Shown here in pieces: positions 7,594 to 16,376 of a stretch of DNA of 32,826 bases. The position numbers and the translations under genes are program-made. Position 1 is the first letter of the stretch, and the number at the start of each line of letters is the position of its first letter. The notes under the pieces were generated by a model. It was given only the letters and a program-made list of their open reading frames with translations, had not been told where the DNA came from and did no database searches. Origin of the DNA: an uncultured Prevotellaceae bacterium (GTDB lineage: Bacteria > Bacteroidota > Bacteroidia > Bacteroidales > Bacteroidaceae). The DNA is taken from assembly GCA_946188345.1 (NCBI GenBank), contig CAMHUI010000025.1, forward strand, positions 1 to 32,826. Reading direction: 5' to 3'.

Positions 7594-8700
7594 TTATTTT
7601 TCCAAAAGAAATAGATATTCCTTATATCTTCCATCAGAATTTATCCATTCATTAGTCCACCGCATATTACACATAACATTCTTTTTGTAGTTAATTTCTC
7701 TTGCAGCTATTAGATGACCATTTGAATTTAGAATTTTGTTCAATTCTTCTTTTGTAGCTCGGCCACCAGATCCATAAGATAACAAAATGTAATGAGCATT
7801 AGTTTGTTCTATCATGTCTTTAATAGCTTGCATCGCTATAAAATTCCCTTGGTCATTTCTCTTGTAATCTTCAAATATAGAAGGCGAAACCGTATCACGA
7901 CTATCTTCCCTTCTATTTGCTTTTCCAAAAACAGCAGGTTTGTCATTTAAAATGACAGATTTCCATATATGGTAATAAGCAGCGTAACGGACTCGACTCG
8001 GAGGCATTTTTTCGTTATTTGAGCCATATGGAGGATCAAAGTATACTAAATCATGATAACCCTTAATAACGTCAAAAACGTCTCCTTGTACAACCTTGTT
8101 TTGTGTATTTAGATAATGTCGTTTTGGGAGTTTTAATACAATATCGTTATATGAGCGATCTGACCATCCTGCAAGATATGCGGCATAGTGGCCAAGGGTA
8201 TTGTCTACAGAATCCATAGCAAAGATGAGACTTGTCATTAATACACACTTGTCCTCCCATGGCAAATTGTATTCTTCAATTTTATCCCGAATAGCATCAA
8301 GTCGCATCGTGTTTTTTAGCTGGAATGGTTTTTTGCCGGTTTTATCTTCACCTCCGTAATTTTCAGAGAACCAGCCAACATAACCCTTCAGCGAATTTAA
8401 CTCATCAATCATTGGCTTGTAGTAAGAATCTGGTTTTTTTGACAATAAAAAACATGTTCCAAAAACATTTGACCATATTGACAAATCATTGGCTGTAGTA
8501 TTAAAACCAATTTGTGAAAAAGCTTGAGCAACTCTTGTTGTTCCGCTAAAAGCATCAAGAGCAGAACCAATTTTCAGTCCAGCTATAGTATCCAAAATAT
8601 ATGGAAGAATTTTTAATTTTGATCCAGTGTATTTTATACCTTCAGTTTCAGGTATTTCTAATACACGGCCAAACAAATCCATTTGTGTAATCATACCCAT
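7594..8700 (-). CDS. D12-class (Dam-family) DNA N6-adenine methyltransferase
   Basis: The product has 368 residues. It should transfer a methyl group from S-adenosylmethionine to adenine in the target site of the adjacent endonuclease. The N-terminal K-Y-T-G-S-K-L-K (about 23-30) matches the K-Y-I-G-S-K-L start of D12 enzymes. The SAM-binding motif is A-F-S-G-T-T-R-V-A-Q-A-F (50-61) and the catalytic motif DPPYG is at 222-226. The order (SAM motif before DPPY) is that of the alpha/D12 class. The first ATG (8700) is 12 nt past the endonuclease stop; a second ATG two codons later is equally possible. Base composition is clearly more AT-rich than the flanking hydrolase genes, which points to horizontal transfer. 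The sequence specificity cannot be read from the protein by eye. Confidence 0.9.
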   Translation of the reverse strand: MGMITQMDLFGRVLEIPETEGIKYTGSKLKILPYILDTIAGLKIGSALDAFSGTTRVAQAFSQIGFNTTANDLSIWSNVFGTCFLLSKKPDSYYKPMIDELNSLKGYVGWFSENYGGEDKTGKKPFQLKNTMRLDAIRDKIEEYNLPWEDKCVLMTSLIFAMDSVDNTLGHYAAYLAGWSDRSYNDIVLKLPKRHYLNTQNKVVQGDVFDVIKGYHDLVYFDPPYGSNNEKMPPSRVRYAAYYHIWKSVILNDKPAVFGKANRREDSRDTVSPSIFEDYKRNDQGNFIAMQAIKDMIEQTNAHYILLSYGSGGRATKEELNKILNSNGHLIAAREINYKKNVMCNMRWTNEWINSDGRYKEYLFLLEK

Positions 8701-8712
8701 TTTTGGTTAGAT

Positions 8713-9606
8713 TTATTTAGGAACGGATTGCTTTAATTTATCAATGTCCGTTTGCAGAATAACATTGGCACTTCTGTGCCCATCTTCAGTGCTGTTTAAA
8801 GCTAGTCTAAACAACTGAACAAGAGTAAGGTTATGCTCATAAGAAATCCAGCCATTTGTTAAACTCTCAAAGTAATCTAGGGCATTCTTAGTATGTGTCC
8901 AAAATCCACGTTGAAGAGCATTTGCTGCAGCATTACCATAACGCACTTCGCAAATGTATTTGCCATTCTCATCTACAAACATATAAATAGGATGTGAACG
9001 TCCTTTGCCTGGAATAACACTTTGTGTTTTCTCATCATATTTCTGTCCTTTATCGACAAAAAGAATTTTTTTGGTTTTCTCTTTCATCTTATCGAAATCG
9101 AATACCATAATGTTACATTCCTTCTGCTTTTCTCTGTATATAAGTGGCATGACATTCACGGAGTCTATAGAAAGAAAAGCATCAGACTCGAAAATCTTAT
9201 GTATAGTTTGGGGATCTGTTATTTCTTTGCCATACTCACACAATTTAGGATACATTTTTGAATCCTTGTCAGTAGACAATTGCAGTGGGCCATCTCCATA
9301 TGCTTTTAAACTTACAGGAATTTCTTCCTTAGTAAGTTCATTAATGATTATAATGTCCTCTTCATGTTCCTTAGAACGGAACAAATCTTTACCCACATGT
9401 CGACTATCAAAGTCATACATAAACTGATGAATGAATTCTGCGATTCCTATTTCTGCCATGTCGCCATGTGTTTTATTACCTATCAAACGCATTGTAAATA
9501 TATTGGATAAAGTATTCTCTACGATATATTTTCTTTTGTTAGCAAGGAGTTTAAATCTTTTTTGAAAATCCTTGTAAAGAGAACTTGTGTTGTTGTTTCT
9601 ATCCAT
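8713..9606 (-). CDS. Probable type II restriction endonuclease
   Basis: The product has 297 residues. The call rests on two things: the position directly upstream of, and co-directional with, an adenine methylase, and a PD-(D/E)xK-like core. That core is an acidic strand (EEDIIIINE, Asp84) followed by I-P-V-S-L-K (Ser99-Leu100-Lys101), where Ser takes the usual Glu/Gln place of the E-x-K. An upstream helix with Glu52 and Glu57 (GDMAEIGIAEF) fits the fold. I do not recognise the specific enzyme. It should cut DNA at a site protected by the neighbouring methylase. It is first in a three-gene operon with a good promoter at 9818-9848 and a 5' leader of about 200 nt. Putting the endonuclease first is less common than methylase-first. 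Strongly AT-rich. Confidence 0.72.
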   Translation of the reverse strand: MDRNNNTSSLYKDFQKRFKLLANKRKYIVENTLSNIFTMRLIGNKTHGDMAEIGIAEFIHQFMYDFDSRHVGKDLFRSKEHEEDIIIINELTKEEIPVSLKAYGDGPLQLSTDKDSKMYPKLCEYGKEITDPQTIHKIFESDAFLSIDSVNVMPLIYREKQKECNIMVFDFDKMKEKTKKILFVDKGQKYDEKTQSVIPGKGRSHPIYMFVDENGKYICEVRYGNAAANALQRGFWTHTKNALDYFESLTNGWISYEHNLTLVQLFRLALNSTEDGHRSANVILQTDIDKLKQSVPK

Positions 9607-9817
9607 TATTATTCTCGCTTTATAGGGTTAATAATACTGTTTGTCTATTCCAAAAGAATTGTAATTCTACTTTTTGTATTAAATCAGGTATACTTTGCTA
9701 AACCGATTAGTTGTATATAAATAGACTTAACTAATTTATTGCAACCATCGGTCTGTTTTGTCATGTACCACATGTCTGAAAAATAAAGTTGGCATAGTAT
9801 CTATATCACATTTGTTG

Positions 9818-9848
9818 CAAAGTTAGTATTTTTTTATGAGACGTGCAA
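9818..9848 (-). promoter_or_regulatory. Promoter of the restriction-modification operon
   Basis: On the minus strand TTG (9848-9846), 20 bp, then TAACTTTG (9825-9818) match the Bacteroidetes consensus exactly in spacing. Transcription would start near 9810, leaving a leader of about 200 nt before the endonuclease ATG. The rest of 9607-10266 is AT-rich and holds nothing else convincing. A short plus-strand reading frame at 9983-10165 has no recognisable features. Confidence 0.7.
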
Positions 9849-10176
9849 CATTTCTTTCTTGTTTCTTATTCAATTAAATAATTTTCCGTGTTTTTCTGAG
9901 TTCAATTTTCAACTGTCTGTCCGAGAATGAGTAGTATTCTCAGCCCCTTTATAGAAGATTCAAATCAGCCATCCCTTCTCTGATGGGGTTAAAAATGCGG
10001 TGCTCATTGTGCCCGAAAACTCTGTTACTGAGCGGCGACTCTTTCTGCGTCTGTAAATATAGACGTAATAAAATGAAAGTATACCAATCTCACAATGATT
10101 TCTTTGCCTTCTTATATGAAGTGGAATGGAATTTTGTAGAAGTGCAGAAGGGCTTTGAAAAATAATTGAGGAAACG

Positions 10177-10198
10177 GCACAAACAAACTGGCTTGTGC
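10177..10198 (-). terminator. Weak hairpin past the GH31 gene
   Basis: A 6-bp perfect stem GCACAA/TTGTGC (10177-10182, 10193-10198) lies about 70 nt past the GH31 stop. A short mixed T-rich stretch follows on the minus strand. It may end the GH31 transcript, but the stem is short and no clean T-run is present. Confidence 0.3.
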
Positions 10199-10266
10199 GG
10201 AAATGAGTGCTGTTTTGGCGAGATTGGGATGTTGAAATTGGTATGAAAGAATAGACAAGCGGGTTG

Positions 10267-13200
10267 TTATTTCACGACGTATTTCTTTCCGTTTCTGATG
10301 TAAATGCCTTTGTATTGTGTTGAGTTGAGGCGTTGACCTTGCAGGCTGTAAGTGCCCTGATGGTTGTTGTGGGTTGCTGCCATGTTGCCTTCTCCGAAGG
10401 GGAAATGGATGATGTCGACGGTTTCCTTGGGCTGGGGGTAGAGGCGGAAGTTGTCAATCTTGAACCAGGTCTCCTGGGGAGCTGCATCGGTCATGACTCC
10501 GATGGTCAGCGGGGTGTTGTCGGCTTCCTGGGTGAAGTCTACGTGGATGGTCTGCATGGGGCACTCGTCGCCCACGCCGACGCTCCGTACCTGGTCGCGA
10601 AACAATCCGCGCTGCTCGCCGGCGAAGACGCACTGCTCGCCCGTACGGTCCTTGTCAACCTGATTGGTGGCCTGCATGTCTACACAGAGACGGTAGTCGC
10701 CTTTGGGCAGGTTGCTGATGACCTGCGAGATGGAGGCTTTCTGAACCTGGCTGTCCCAAACGCCAAAGATATATTTGCCGTCAGTGGCAACGGGGTCACC
10801 GATGGCACCAGGCGTGGTGGGGTTGACGCCCCACCACGCGGTGTTTGATTCTACGTCCCAGCCCGTCGGGGCAATCTTGGTCAGTTGCTTACCATCGTCC
10901 TCGAAACTGGGGTTCTTGATGTATTCGGTCAGGTCTTCTGCTGTGGGTTCGGCGGTGTTGCCGGCCTTCAGGTTGACGGTCAGGGGCTCGCCGGTGTAGG
11001 TGACGACTTCGTCAAACGCCGTCTGCCGCTGGTCGCCTGTGCCCTTTTCGGGAGTGACGACCACGATATGGAACTTCCGTTCGGTCAGCATGCCGTCGTA
11101 TTCACCGCGACGTGCGCCGATGGTCAGCGTCTGGCTGGCCTCGTCCCACTGCATGGGAATCTCGGTGTAGTGGCCCTGCTCATAACCATATCCCTCGAAC
11201 TCATCCTCGTAGAGGGTGAATTGTCCGTCAGCACCTGGGTAGACGCGCAGCTCCAGGGCATCCCAAGGCTTCTCAGTGCTATACTGCACGTCGGGTCCGA
11301 TGGGCAGGATGCTGCCGGCCTTCACGTAGAGGGGGATGATGTCGGCGGGTGTGTTCTTGAAGACTCGCTGGCCGCCCTCGTGGGTATAGCCCGTCCAGAA
11401 GTCAATCCATTTTGTGTCTTTCGGCAGGTAGACTTCGCGACCGATGACGCCGTCCTGAGTGATGGGAGCCACGAGGAATGACTGTCCGAACATGTATTCG
11501 TCGCTGACATCCCATCCTTTCTCGTCTTCGGGGAAGGCCAGGGGTATGGCATCCATAAAGACGGCCGACTGGGTGCGCACGCGGTTGGCCGTGGAGTAGA
11601 TGTAGGGCAGCAAGGCGTAGCGCAGCCGGATGTATTTCACGATGTTGTCGTATTCGCCGTAGGCATCGCCCTCATCGCCAAACTGCCAGGGCTCCTGCGG
11701 AGTGCCTGTGCCGTGGAAACGCAACATCGGAGTAAAGCAGCTGAACTGTGTCCATCGAGTGTACAGGCGGCGGAAGGCGGGGTCTTTGACGCCGTTACGG
11801 TAGCGTCCGAGGAAGAATCCACCTGTGTCGCTGTTCCAATAGGGCAGGCCCGACACGGAGACGTTGCAGGCTGCTGCAATCTGGTTGCGCAGCACATCCC
11901 ACGAGGCGGTGATGTCGGCGCTCCAGATGAAGGCTCCCGTGCGCTGCATGCCGAGGAATCCGCAGCGTGTGAGGATGCTTGTGCGCTTGCCGCTCAGCTC
12001 GGGCTGGGCGCGGTGGTGGGTGGCAACGCCCTCGACGGTGGCCAGCGGGAACACATTGCGCAGTGAGCGCCATGTCTCGCCATACTCGCTGACGTGGTCG
12101 AAGTCCGACTGTTCACCGAAGAATTCCGGGTCGGTCATGTCGAGCCAGTAGGCATCAATGCCCTTGTTCACGATGCCGTCGTAGAGATAGCGCCAGTAGA
12201 TGTCGCGGGCCTTCGACGAATAGAGGTCGTAGATGCGTGAGCCCGTGTTCAGCGGCCATGTGTTGCCGGGCAGCAGCAGGCCCTTCTCCTTGAACTCGGC
12301 AAAAGGCTTGGTCTCAGGGCCGAAGGTGGTCCAGATGGAAATCATCAGCTTGGCGTTGTTGTCGTGGATATAGTCTATCATCTCCTGATAGTTGCTGTAG
12401 GTGGGGTTGAGGAACTCCATGGCGTTCCAGTGGGCGTTGTCGCCCCAGTACTGCCAGTCCTGCACCATACAGTCGATGGGGATGTGCTGTTCGCGGTAGC
12501 GTTTCAGCACGTCCATTACCTCTTGTGCGCTGGTGTAGCGCTCCTTGCTTTGGTAGGTTCCGAAGTTCCACAGCGGCGGCAGCTCGCACTGTCCCGTGAG
12601 GTTGCGCAGGCTGCGCTGGATGCCGTCCTTGTCGTCGGCGCCAAGCACGTAGTAGTCGATGGCTGTGCCCGTGGAGCGGAAGCGTGTGCCCGAGGTGGCA
12701 TCGGTGAATGTCGTGGGTGAATAGTTGTCCCAATAGAGGGAGTAGTTCTTCGAGGAGAGGAAGTAGGGAATGGCGATGCGGCGGTTGTCCTGCTCAAGCA
12801 GTACGTTGGTGCCGCGGCGGTTCAGGAAGCCGTCTTGCAGCTGGCCCATGCCGTAAATGCGCTCGTCGTCGTCGAGCTGGAAGTCCTGCGTCAGCGTGAA
12901 CGAGTCGAAGGGCCCGTCCTTTGTGGCTACAAACTCATGGCCTGTTTCGCTGATGAGCTGCCTTCCCTGGGCATCAAGCACCGTGGCGAGGCCGCGGTTC
13001 ACATCGTAGCTCACGCGCAGCTTCTCCGTCGACAGCGTCACCACGCCGTCTTTCTCGGCATATCCCACAGAGAGTCCAGCCTCGGGTTGCTGCAGGATGA
13101 CCCAGCTCTTGCGCTGATAGTCGGCATCCATCGTCTTGCAGATGCGCACGATGCTGTCGTTGTAGAAAGTGATGCTGATGTGCTGATCGTCGAAGCGTGC

Positions 13201-14058
13201 CTTCAGACCGTTGTCTGCTTTCTCCCAGCTGCCGGTGTGGGTGCCTTCGTCCTTGGCATCCATTACCTTGCGCAGGTTCAGCACCACGGTGTAGGCGCCA
13301 GCATAGTCGTTCTCGCCGATGGCGGCAAGGTCGTCAGTGGCCTTGTTGACAGCGTCGGTCAGTGTTTGGCGGCGACCGTAGCTGGCATGCTCATCGGTAG
13401 CCATCGATTGCATTTTCTCCATCATCTTTCCGGCCTTCTCCTTTACAGCCTGCGTGAGCGAAACGTCGGTAAAGCTCAGTCGCTGCATCAGGGCAGGGTA
13501 GAGGCAGGCAGCCTCATAGGGGGCGTAGTAGCTGATGTCCTTCAGTACTCCTGGCGTACCAGCCTTGCTGGCGGTCAGTCCGGCAGCAAGGATATACTTC
13601 GTGCCGTGGCCGCCGATGGTAAGCTGTTCCTGTGTGAAGTCGAAGCCTGCGGCCATCGTGGCGGTAGCCTTCAGGTCCCACACGTAGAGCTGGTCGGTGC
13701 CTGAGCTGACGATGTAGGTGGGGTTGTTGGCTCCGTTGTGGTAGCCGTTTATCCACCAGATGACAGCCGAGCTGTTGGTCGGCATCAGGTTCTCGCCGCG
13801 GATGAGGAACAGCGTCTGGTCGCCCTCGATGAAGTATTCGCCATCGGCACCCTGAGCCATCTCAAAGGCCACGTTGTTGTTGCCGCTGGCATTGACAGAC
13901 AGCGTGTTGGCCTGGCGGTCGTAAGAGAAAGCAGACTGCGGGGCACGGCTGTTGTCGGTTGACACAAACTCGGTGCAATGGAACTGGTAACGGGTCTGAG
14001 CCCATGAAGATTGAACAATGGCAACTATAGCCATCAGGAAGATTGTTATTTTTTTCAT
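10267..14058 (-). CDS. GH31 alpha-xylosidase-like hydrolase, secreted
   Basis: The product has 1263 residues. The signal peptide (MKKITIFLMAIVAIVQSSWA) sets the start at 14058; a longer frame to 14130 would add 24 residues starting inside a leader hairpin. Residues 25-190 are an extra N-terminal beta domain, and about 200-275 a helical segment. The GH31 domain runs from about 290 to 1020, with nucleophile Asp640 (YWLDMTDPEF) and acid/base Asp715 (IWSADITASW). W-L-D-M-T-D-P-E resembles the W-L-D-A-T-E-P-E of alpha-xylosidases more than alpha-glucosidases. A carbohydrate-binding-like domain follows (NPSFEDDG, about 1080-1220), then a sorting-like tail (YSLQGQR...NGKKYVVK). It should remove alpha-linked xylose, as from xyloglucan side chains. 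It follows a membrane regulator gene, with its own -7 box and structured leader. Substrate remains an inference from motif and neighbours (GH3, GH51). Confidence 0.87.
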   Translation of the reverse strand: MKKITIFLMAIVAIVQSSWAQTRYQFHCTEFVSTDNSRAPQSAFSYDRQANTLSVNASGNNNVAFEMAQGADGEYFIEGDQTLFLIRGENLMPTNSSAVIWWINGYHNGANNPTYIVSSGTDQLYVWDLKATATMAAGFDFTQEQLTIGGHGTKYILAAGLTASKAGTPGVLKDISYYAPYEAACLYPALMQRLSFTDVSLTQAVKEKAGKMMEKMQSMATDEHASYGRRQTLTDAVNKATDDLAAIGENDYAGAYTVVLNLRKVMDAKDEGTHTGSWEKADNGLKARFDDQHISITFYNDSIVRICKTMDADYQRKSWVILQQPEAGLSVGYAEKDGVVTLSTEKLRVSYDVNRGLATVLDAQGRQLISETGHEFVATKDGPFDSFTLTQDFQLDDDERIYGMGQLQDGFLNRRGTNVLLEQDNRRIAIPYFLSSKNYSLYWDNYSPTTFTDATSGTRFRSTGTAIDYYVLGADDKDGIQRSLRNLTGQCELPPLWNFGTYQSKERYTSAQEVMDVLKRYREQHIPIDCMVQDWQYWGDNAHWNAMEFLNPTYSNYQEMIDYIHDNNAKLMISIWTTFGPETKPFAEFKEKGLLLPGNTWPLNTGSRIYDLYSSKARDIYWRYLYDGIVNKGIDAYWLDMTDPEFFGEQSDFDHVSEYGETWRSLRNVFPLATVEGVATHHRAQPELSGKRTSILTRCGFLGMQRTGAFIWSADITASWDVLRNQIAAACNVSVSGLPYWNSDTGGFFLGRYRNGVKDPAFRRLYTRWTQFSCFTPMLRFHGTGTPQEPWQFGDEGDAYGEYDNIVKYIRLRYALLPYIYSTANRVRTQSAVFMDAIPLAFPEDEKGWDVSDEYMFGQSFLVAPITQDGVIGREVYLPKDTKWIDFWTGYTHEGGQRVFKNTPADIIPLYVKAGSILPIGPDVQYSTEKPWDALELRVYPGADGQFTLYEDEFEGYGYEQGHYTEIPMQWDEASQTLTIGARRGEYDGMLTERKFHIVVVTPEKGTGDQRQTAFDEVVTYTGEPLTVNLKAGNTAEPTAEDLTEYIKNPSFEDDGKQLTKIAPTGWDVESNTAWWGVNPTTPGAIGDPVATDGKYIFGVWDSQVQKASISQVISNLPKGDYRLCVDMQATNQVDKDRTGEQCVFAGEQRGLFRDQVRSVGVGDECPMQTIHVDFTQEADNTPLTIGVMTDAAPQETWFKIDNFRLYPQPKETVDIIHFPFGEGNMAATHNNHQGTYSLQGQRLNSTQYKGIYIRNGKKYVVK

Positions 14059-14125
14059 TCTTCTTATTATTAAAGTATTTTTACGCCTTTTTAGGTTAAT
14101 CATTATTATCGCTTCGGTATTCAGT

Positions 14126-14265
14126 CCCATGTTCCCTTTGGCTGGGGGAACATGGGCTGAACCGATTGAGCCACGAGGGCTCTGGTTAAGTGCTTTAATA
14201 TGGTAAAAAATTATTATATATTCTCATTGATGATAGACCCTTGTGTAGATTTGGCACACAAAGGG
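14126..14265 (-). promoter_or_regulatory. Structured 5' leader of the GH31 gene (three hairpins)
   Basis: Three inverted repeats lie between promoter and start codon: CCCATGTTCCC/GGGAACATGGG (14126-14136 and 14146-14156, 11 bp, perfect); GAGCC/GGCTC (14168-14172, 14178-14182), extended by AACC/GGTT; and CCCTTGTGT/ACACAAAGGG (14238-14246, 14256-14265, one bulge). None is followed by a T-run on the minus strand. I do not recognise a known riboswitch. The remainder of 14059-14387 is AT-rich. Confidence 0.6.
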
Positions 14266-14290
14266 CCTTACACCAGATTGTTCTCGGGTG

Positions 14291-14298
14291 CAAAGTTA
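14291..14298 (-). promoter_or_regulatory. Putative -7 box of the GH31 promoter
   Basis: The minus strand reads TAACTTTG, a match to TAnnTTTG, 233 nt upstream of the GH31 ATG. No TTG is found at the right spacing. The -33 region is instead occupied by the palindrome at 14306-14320, which would suit an activated promoter. Confidence 0.5.
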
Positions 14299-14305
14299 CG
14301 AAAGT

Positions 14306-14320
14306 CCTAACGTAGTTAGG
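14306..14320. promoter_or_regulatory. 15-bp palindrome, candidate operator
   Basis: CCTAAC-GTA-GTTAGG is a perfect 6-bp inverted repeat placed 8 bp upstream of the GH31 -7 box, where the -33 element should be. It lies between the regulator gene's stop (14388) and the promoter, so it is a natural candidate site for that AraC-type regulator. AraC-family sites are more often direct repeats, so this is tentative. Confidence 0.4.
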
Positions 14321-14387
14321 GAAAACAAATGAAGATTTAAATGCTACAAATGTTGAAAATCCCTCATTTATTGGTCTTTTTAAATCA

Positions 14388-16376
14388 TCATCCTACGTAT
14401 TCTGACGGTTTGCAGCCAAACTCTTTCTGGAAACATTTGCTGAAGTAGCTGGGCGTGCTGAAGCCAGTGCGCCGAGCTATCTCTGCAAGGCTCATGTCGC
14501 CTTGGCGGATGAGTTCTGCGGCATGTCGGAGACGCATGCTGCGGATGAAGACGACGGGCGACTGCTGCATTAGGGTCGTCAGCTTCTTGTAGAGGCCGGT
14601 GCGCTCCATGCAGAGGTCGGCTGCCAACTGCTCCACGTTATACTGCGGATCGTCAAGATGCTGCTCTACGAGTTGTGTAGCACGGAAGAGGAAACTGTTG
14701 TCCTGTGTCGACAGCTCGCGCTGTTCGGCTTGTTCGGTGCCAGTGTCTGACTCGCCCAGTACCACCATGTCGTTGGGTTGCTCGTATTGGTTGACCAGCT
14801 CCATGAGGTTCTTGATGCGTTGCAGCAACATGTCCTCGCGTGTCTTGCGCTGCTGGTTGCGGCGGTCGAGGATGATGAGGGTGGCGGCCAGGGCTCCGGC
14901 CAACAGAATGTAGAGCAGGTAGGCCAAGGGAGTCTTCCACCAGGGCGGACGGATGGTGAAGCGAATGGTGCGCATCTGGCTCTCAGACCAGTGGCAGGGG
15001 TTGGTGGTGGCCATCACGTCGAGAGTGTAGCTGCCGGGAGATAGACCCGGGAAGGGGAGGTAGAGGACACCCTTGTCGCTGACGAGATGGCCTATGGAGT
15101 CGGCTGAGAGTGTGTGCCAGACGCCGTTGTCGCCCGAGAAGCGGTAGCGGTAGAAGGTGCTGCGCGGCCGCACGTAGTTCATCGTGGAGAATTGGAAGGC
15201 CAGTGCGTTCTGGTTGTGCCGCAAGGTGAGCTGGTGGACATAGGGCGAGGTGACATCAGTCAGGATGCGCCCATTATACGCCACTCCAGCTTGCAAGGGC
15301 TGTCCGTTCAGGAAGATGGTTGTGAGGATGGGCTGCACGCTGATGTCGAGGGGCTTCGAGTCGAAGAGTCCTTTCAACGACGAGGTGTAGAGCACTCCTT
15401 CATCGTAGGTGCCCAGCCAGATGCCGCCGCAGTTGTCGAGGAAGACGACGTTGATGCCTGTAGAGAGCTGCGTGCCGTCGGGCAGTCGCACCTCATTGAA
15501 GACATGCTTCTCTCCTGTCTGAGAATTGATGTGCAGGTAGCCGTCGGGGGTGGTGAGATAGAGCATGCTGTCGGGTGTGACGGTCAGGGTGTGGATGACC
15601 GTCGTGCTTTCGAGCAGCCGTCGCCATTGTCGTTGTTGGGTGTCGAAGGATTGCAGGATGGCTCCTCCGCTGCCTGTCCTGACCTGATAGAATACATTCC
15701 CGCCGTCGGGGACCACCAGTGAGGTGGCTGCATAGCGGTCTTGCAGGGCGTCGCCATAGGCGGCCGAGCGGTATAGCTCTTTGCCTTCATTGGAATAGGC
15801 GGCAAGCTGTCCGCTGCTGAAGAAGGCATAGAGAGTGTCGCCCTGCATCATCAGGTCTTGCAGGTTGCCGGCCTCGGCTGGCAGGTCGATGTGATGGATG
15901 CCGTCTGTCAGCTGTCCGCCGCGCAGCAGCCAGGGTTGTGGCCGACCCACGTAGAAGAGGTCGTCGATGGGACTTCCGAAGGGGAAGTCTTGCGGTAGTA
16001 TCTGGCGCAGGCGCTGCAGGTCGAAGCCAAAGAGCTTCTGCCGGCGTTTCATCCACAGACGGTCCTCGCTGTCGATGAAGAGATGGGTTTCTCCGGAATA
16101 GGCATCCAGCTGCAGCCATGCTTCGTGATTAATGGGGATGGAAGCAATGTCTTGTCCGTCATAGATGTCTACGGTGGTGTTGTTGAGGAAGACCATGCGG
16201 CCGTCGCGTAGCTGCTGCAACTGCAGCACGCTGTCATCACCCAATCCGTTCTGGCGGTTCAGCACATAATAGCTGGGTGGCGAATACTCCTGGGCACGCA
16301 GGTTGAGGGGCAGGAGGAGCAGAAGCAGAAATAGAACCCCGCTCCCAGCTGTCCTCTTTCTATTCTTAATAGTCAT
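14388..16376 (-). CDS. Membrane-spanning sensor fused directly to AraC-type DNA-binding domain
   Basis: The product has 662 residues. A signal/anchor segment (residues 8-28) comes first. A periplasmic sensor of about 29-380 has degenerate propeller-like repeats, including a blade-like DNCGGIWLGT motif. A Y_Y_Y-type beta domain covers roughly 385-475, then a transmembrane helix 482-503, a basic and helical linker, and an AraC helix-turn-helix domain 569-662 (SLAEIARRTGFSTPSYFSKCFQKEFGCKPSEY). Family knowledge: hybrid two-component regulators of Bacteroidetes carry kinase and receiver domains between membrane and HTH; both are absent here, so signalling would go straight through the membrane, as in SusR-like regulators. 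The ATG overlaps the GH3 stop by 11 nt, so the two are translationally coupled. It probably senses a sugar released nearby and controls GH31, and perhaps GH3. Confidence 0.87.
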   Translation of the reverse strand: MTIKNRKRTAGSGVLFLLLLLLPLNLRAQEYSPPSYYVLNRQNGLGDDSVLQLQQLRDGRMVFLNNTTVDIYDGQDIASIPINHEAWLQLDAYSGETHLFIDSEDRLWMKRRQKLFGFDLQRLRQILPQDFPFGSPIDDLFYVGRPQPWLLRGGQLTDGIHHIDLPAEAGNLQDLMMQGDTLYAFFSSGQLAAYSNEGKELYRSAAYGDALQDRYAATSLVVPDGGNVFYQVRTGSGGAILQSFDTQQRQWRRLLESTTVIHTLTVTPDSMLYLTTPDGYLHINSQTGEKHVFNEVRLPDGTQLSTGINVVFLDNCGGIWLGTYDEGVLYTSSLKGLFDSKPLDISVQPILTTIFLNGQPLQAGVAYNGRILTDVTSPYVHQLTLRHNQNALAFQFSTMNYVRPRSTFYRYRFSGDNGVWHTLSADSIGHLVSDKGVLYLPFPGLSPGSYTLDVMATTNPCHWSESQMRTIRFTIRPPWWKTPLAYLLYILLAGALAATLIILDRRNQQRKTREDMLLQRIKNLMELVNQYEQPNDMVVLGESDTGTEQAEQRELSTQDNSFLFRATQLVEQHLDDPQYNVEQLAADLCMERTGLYKKLTTLMQQSPVVFIRSMRLRHAAELIRQGDMSLAEIARRTGFSTPSYFSKCFQKEFGCKPSEYVG

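Noticed and set aside
7308..9606. Phage or integrative element
   Set aside because: Only restriction-modification genes are present. No integrase, transposase, attachment repeat or phage structural gene was seen.
9983..10165. 60-residue plus-strand protein between the RM island and GH31
   Set aside because: No family, no promoter and no partner. It could be a gene remnant but nothing supports that.
14059..14130. Longer N-terminus of the GH31
   Set aside because: The upstream ATG lies inside a leader hairpin and would bury the signal peptide behind 24 basic and polar residues.
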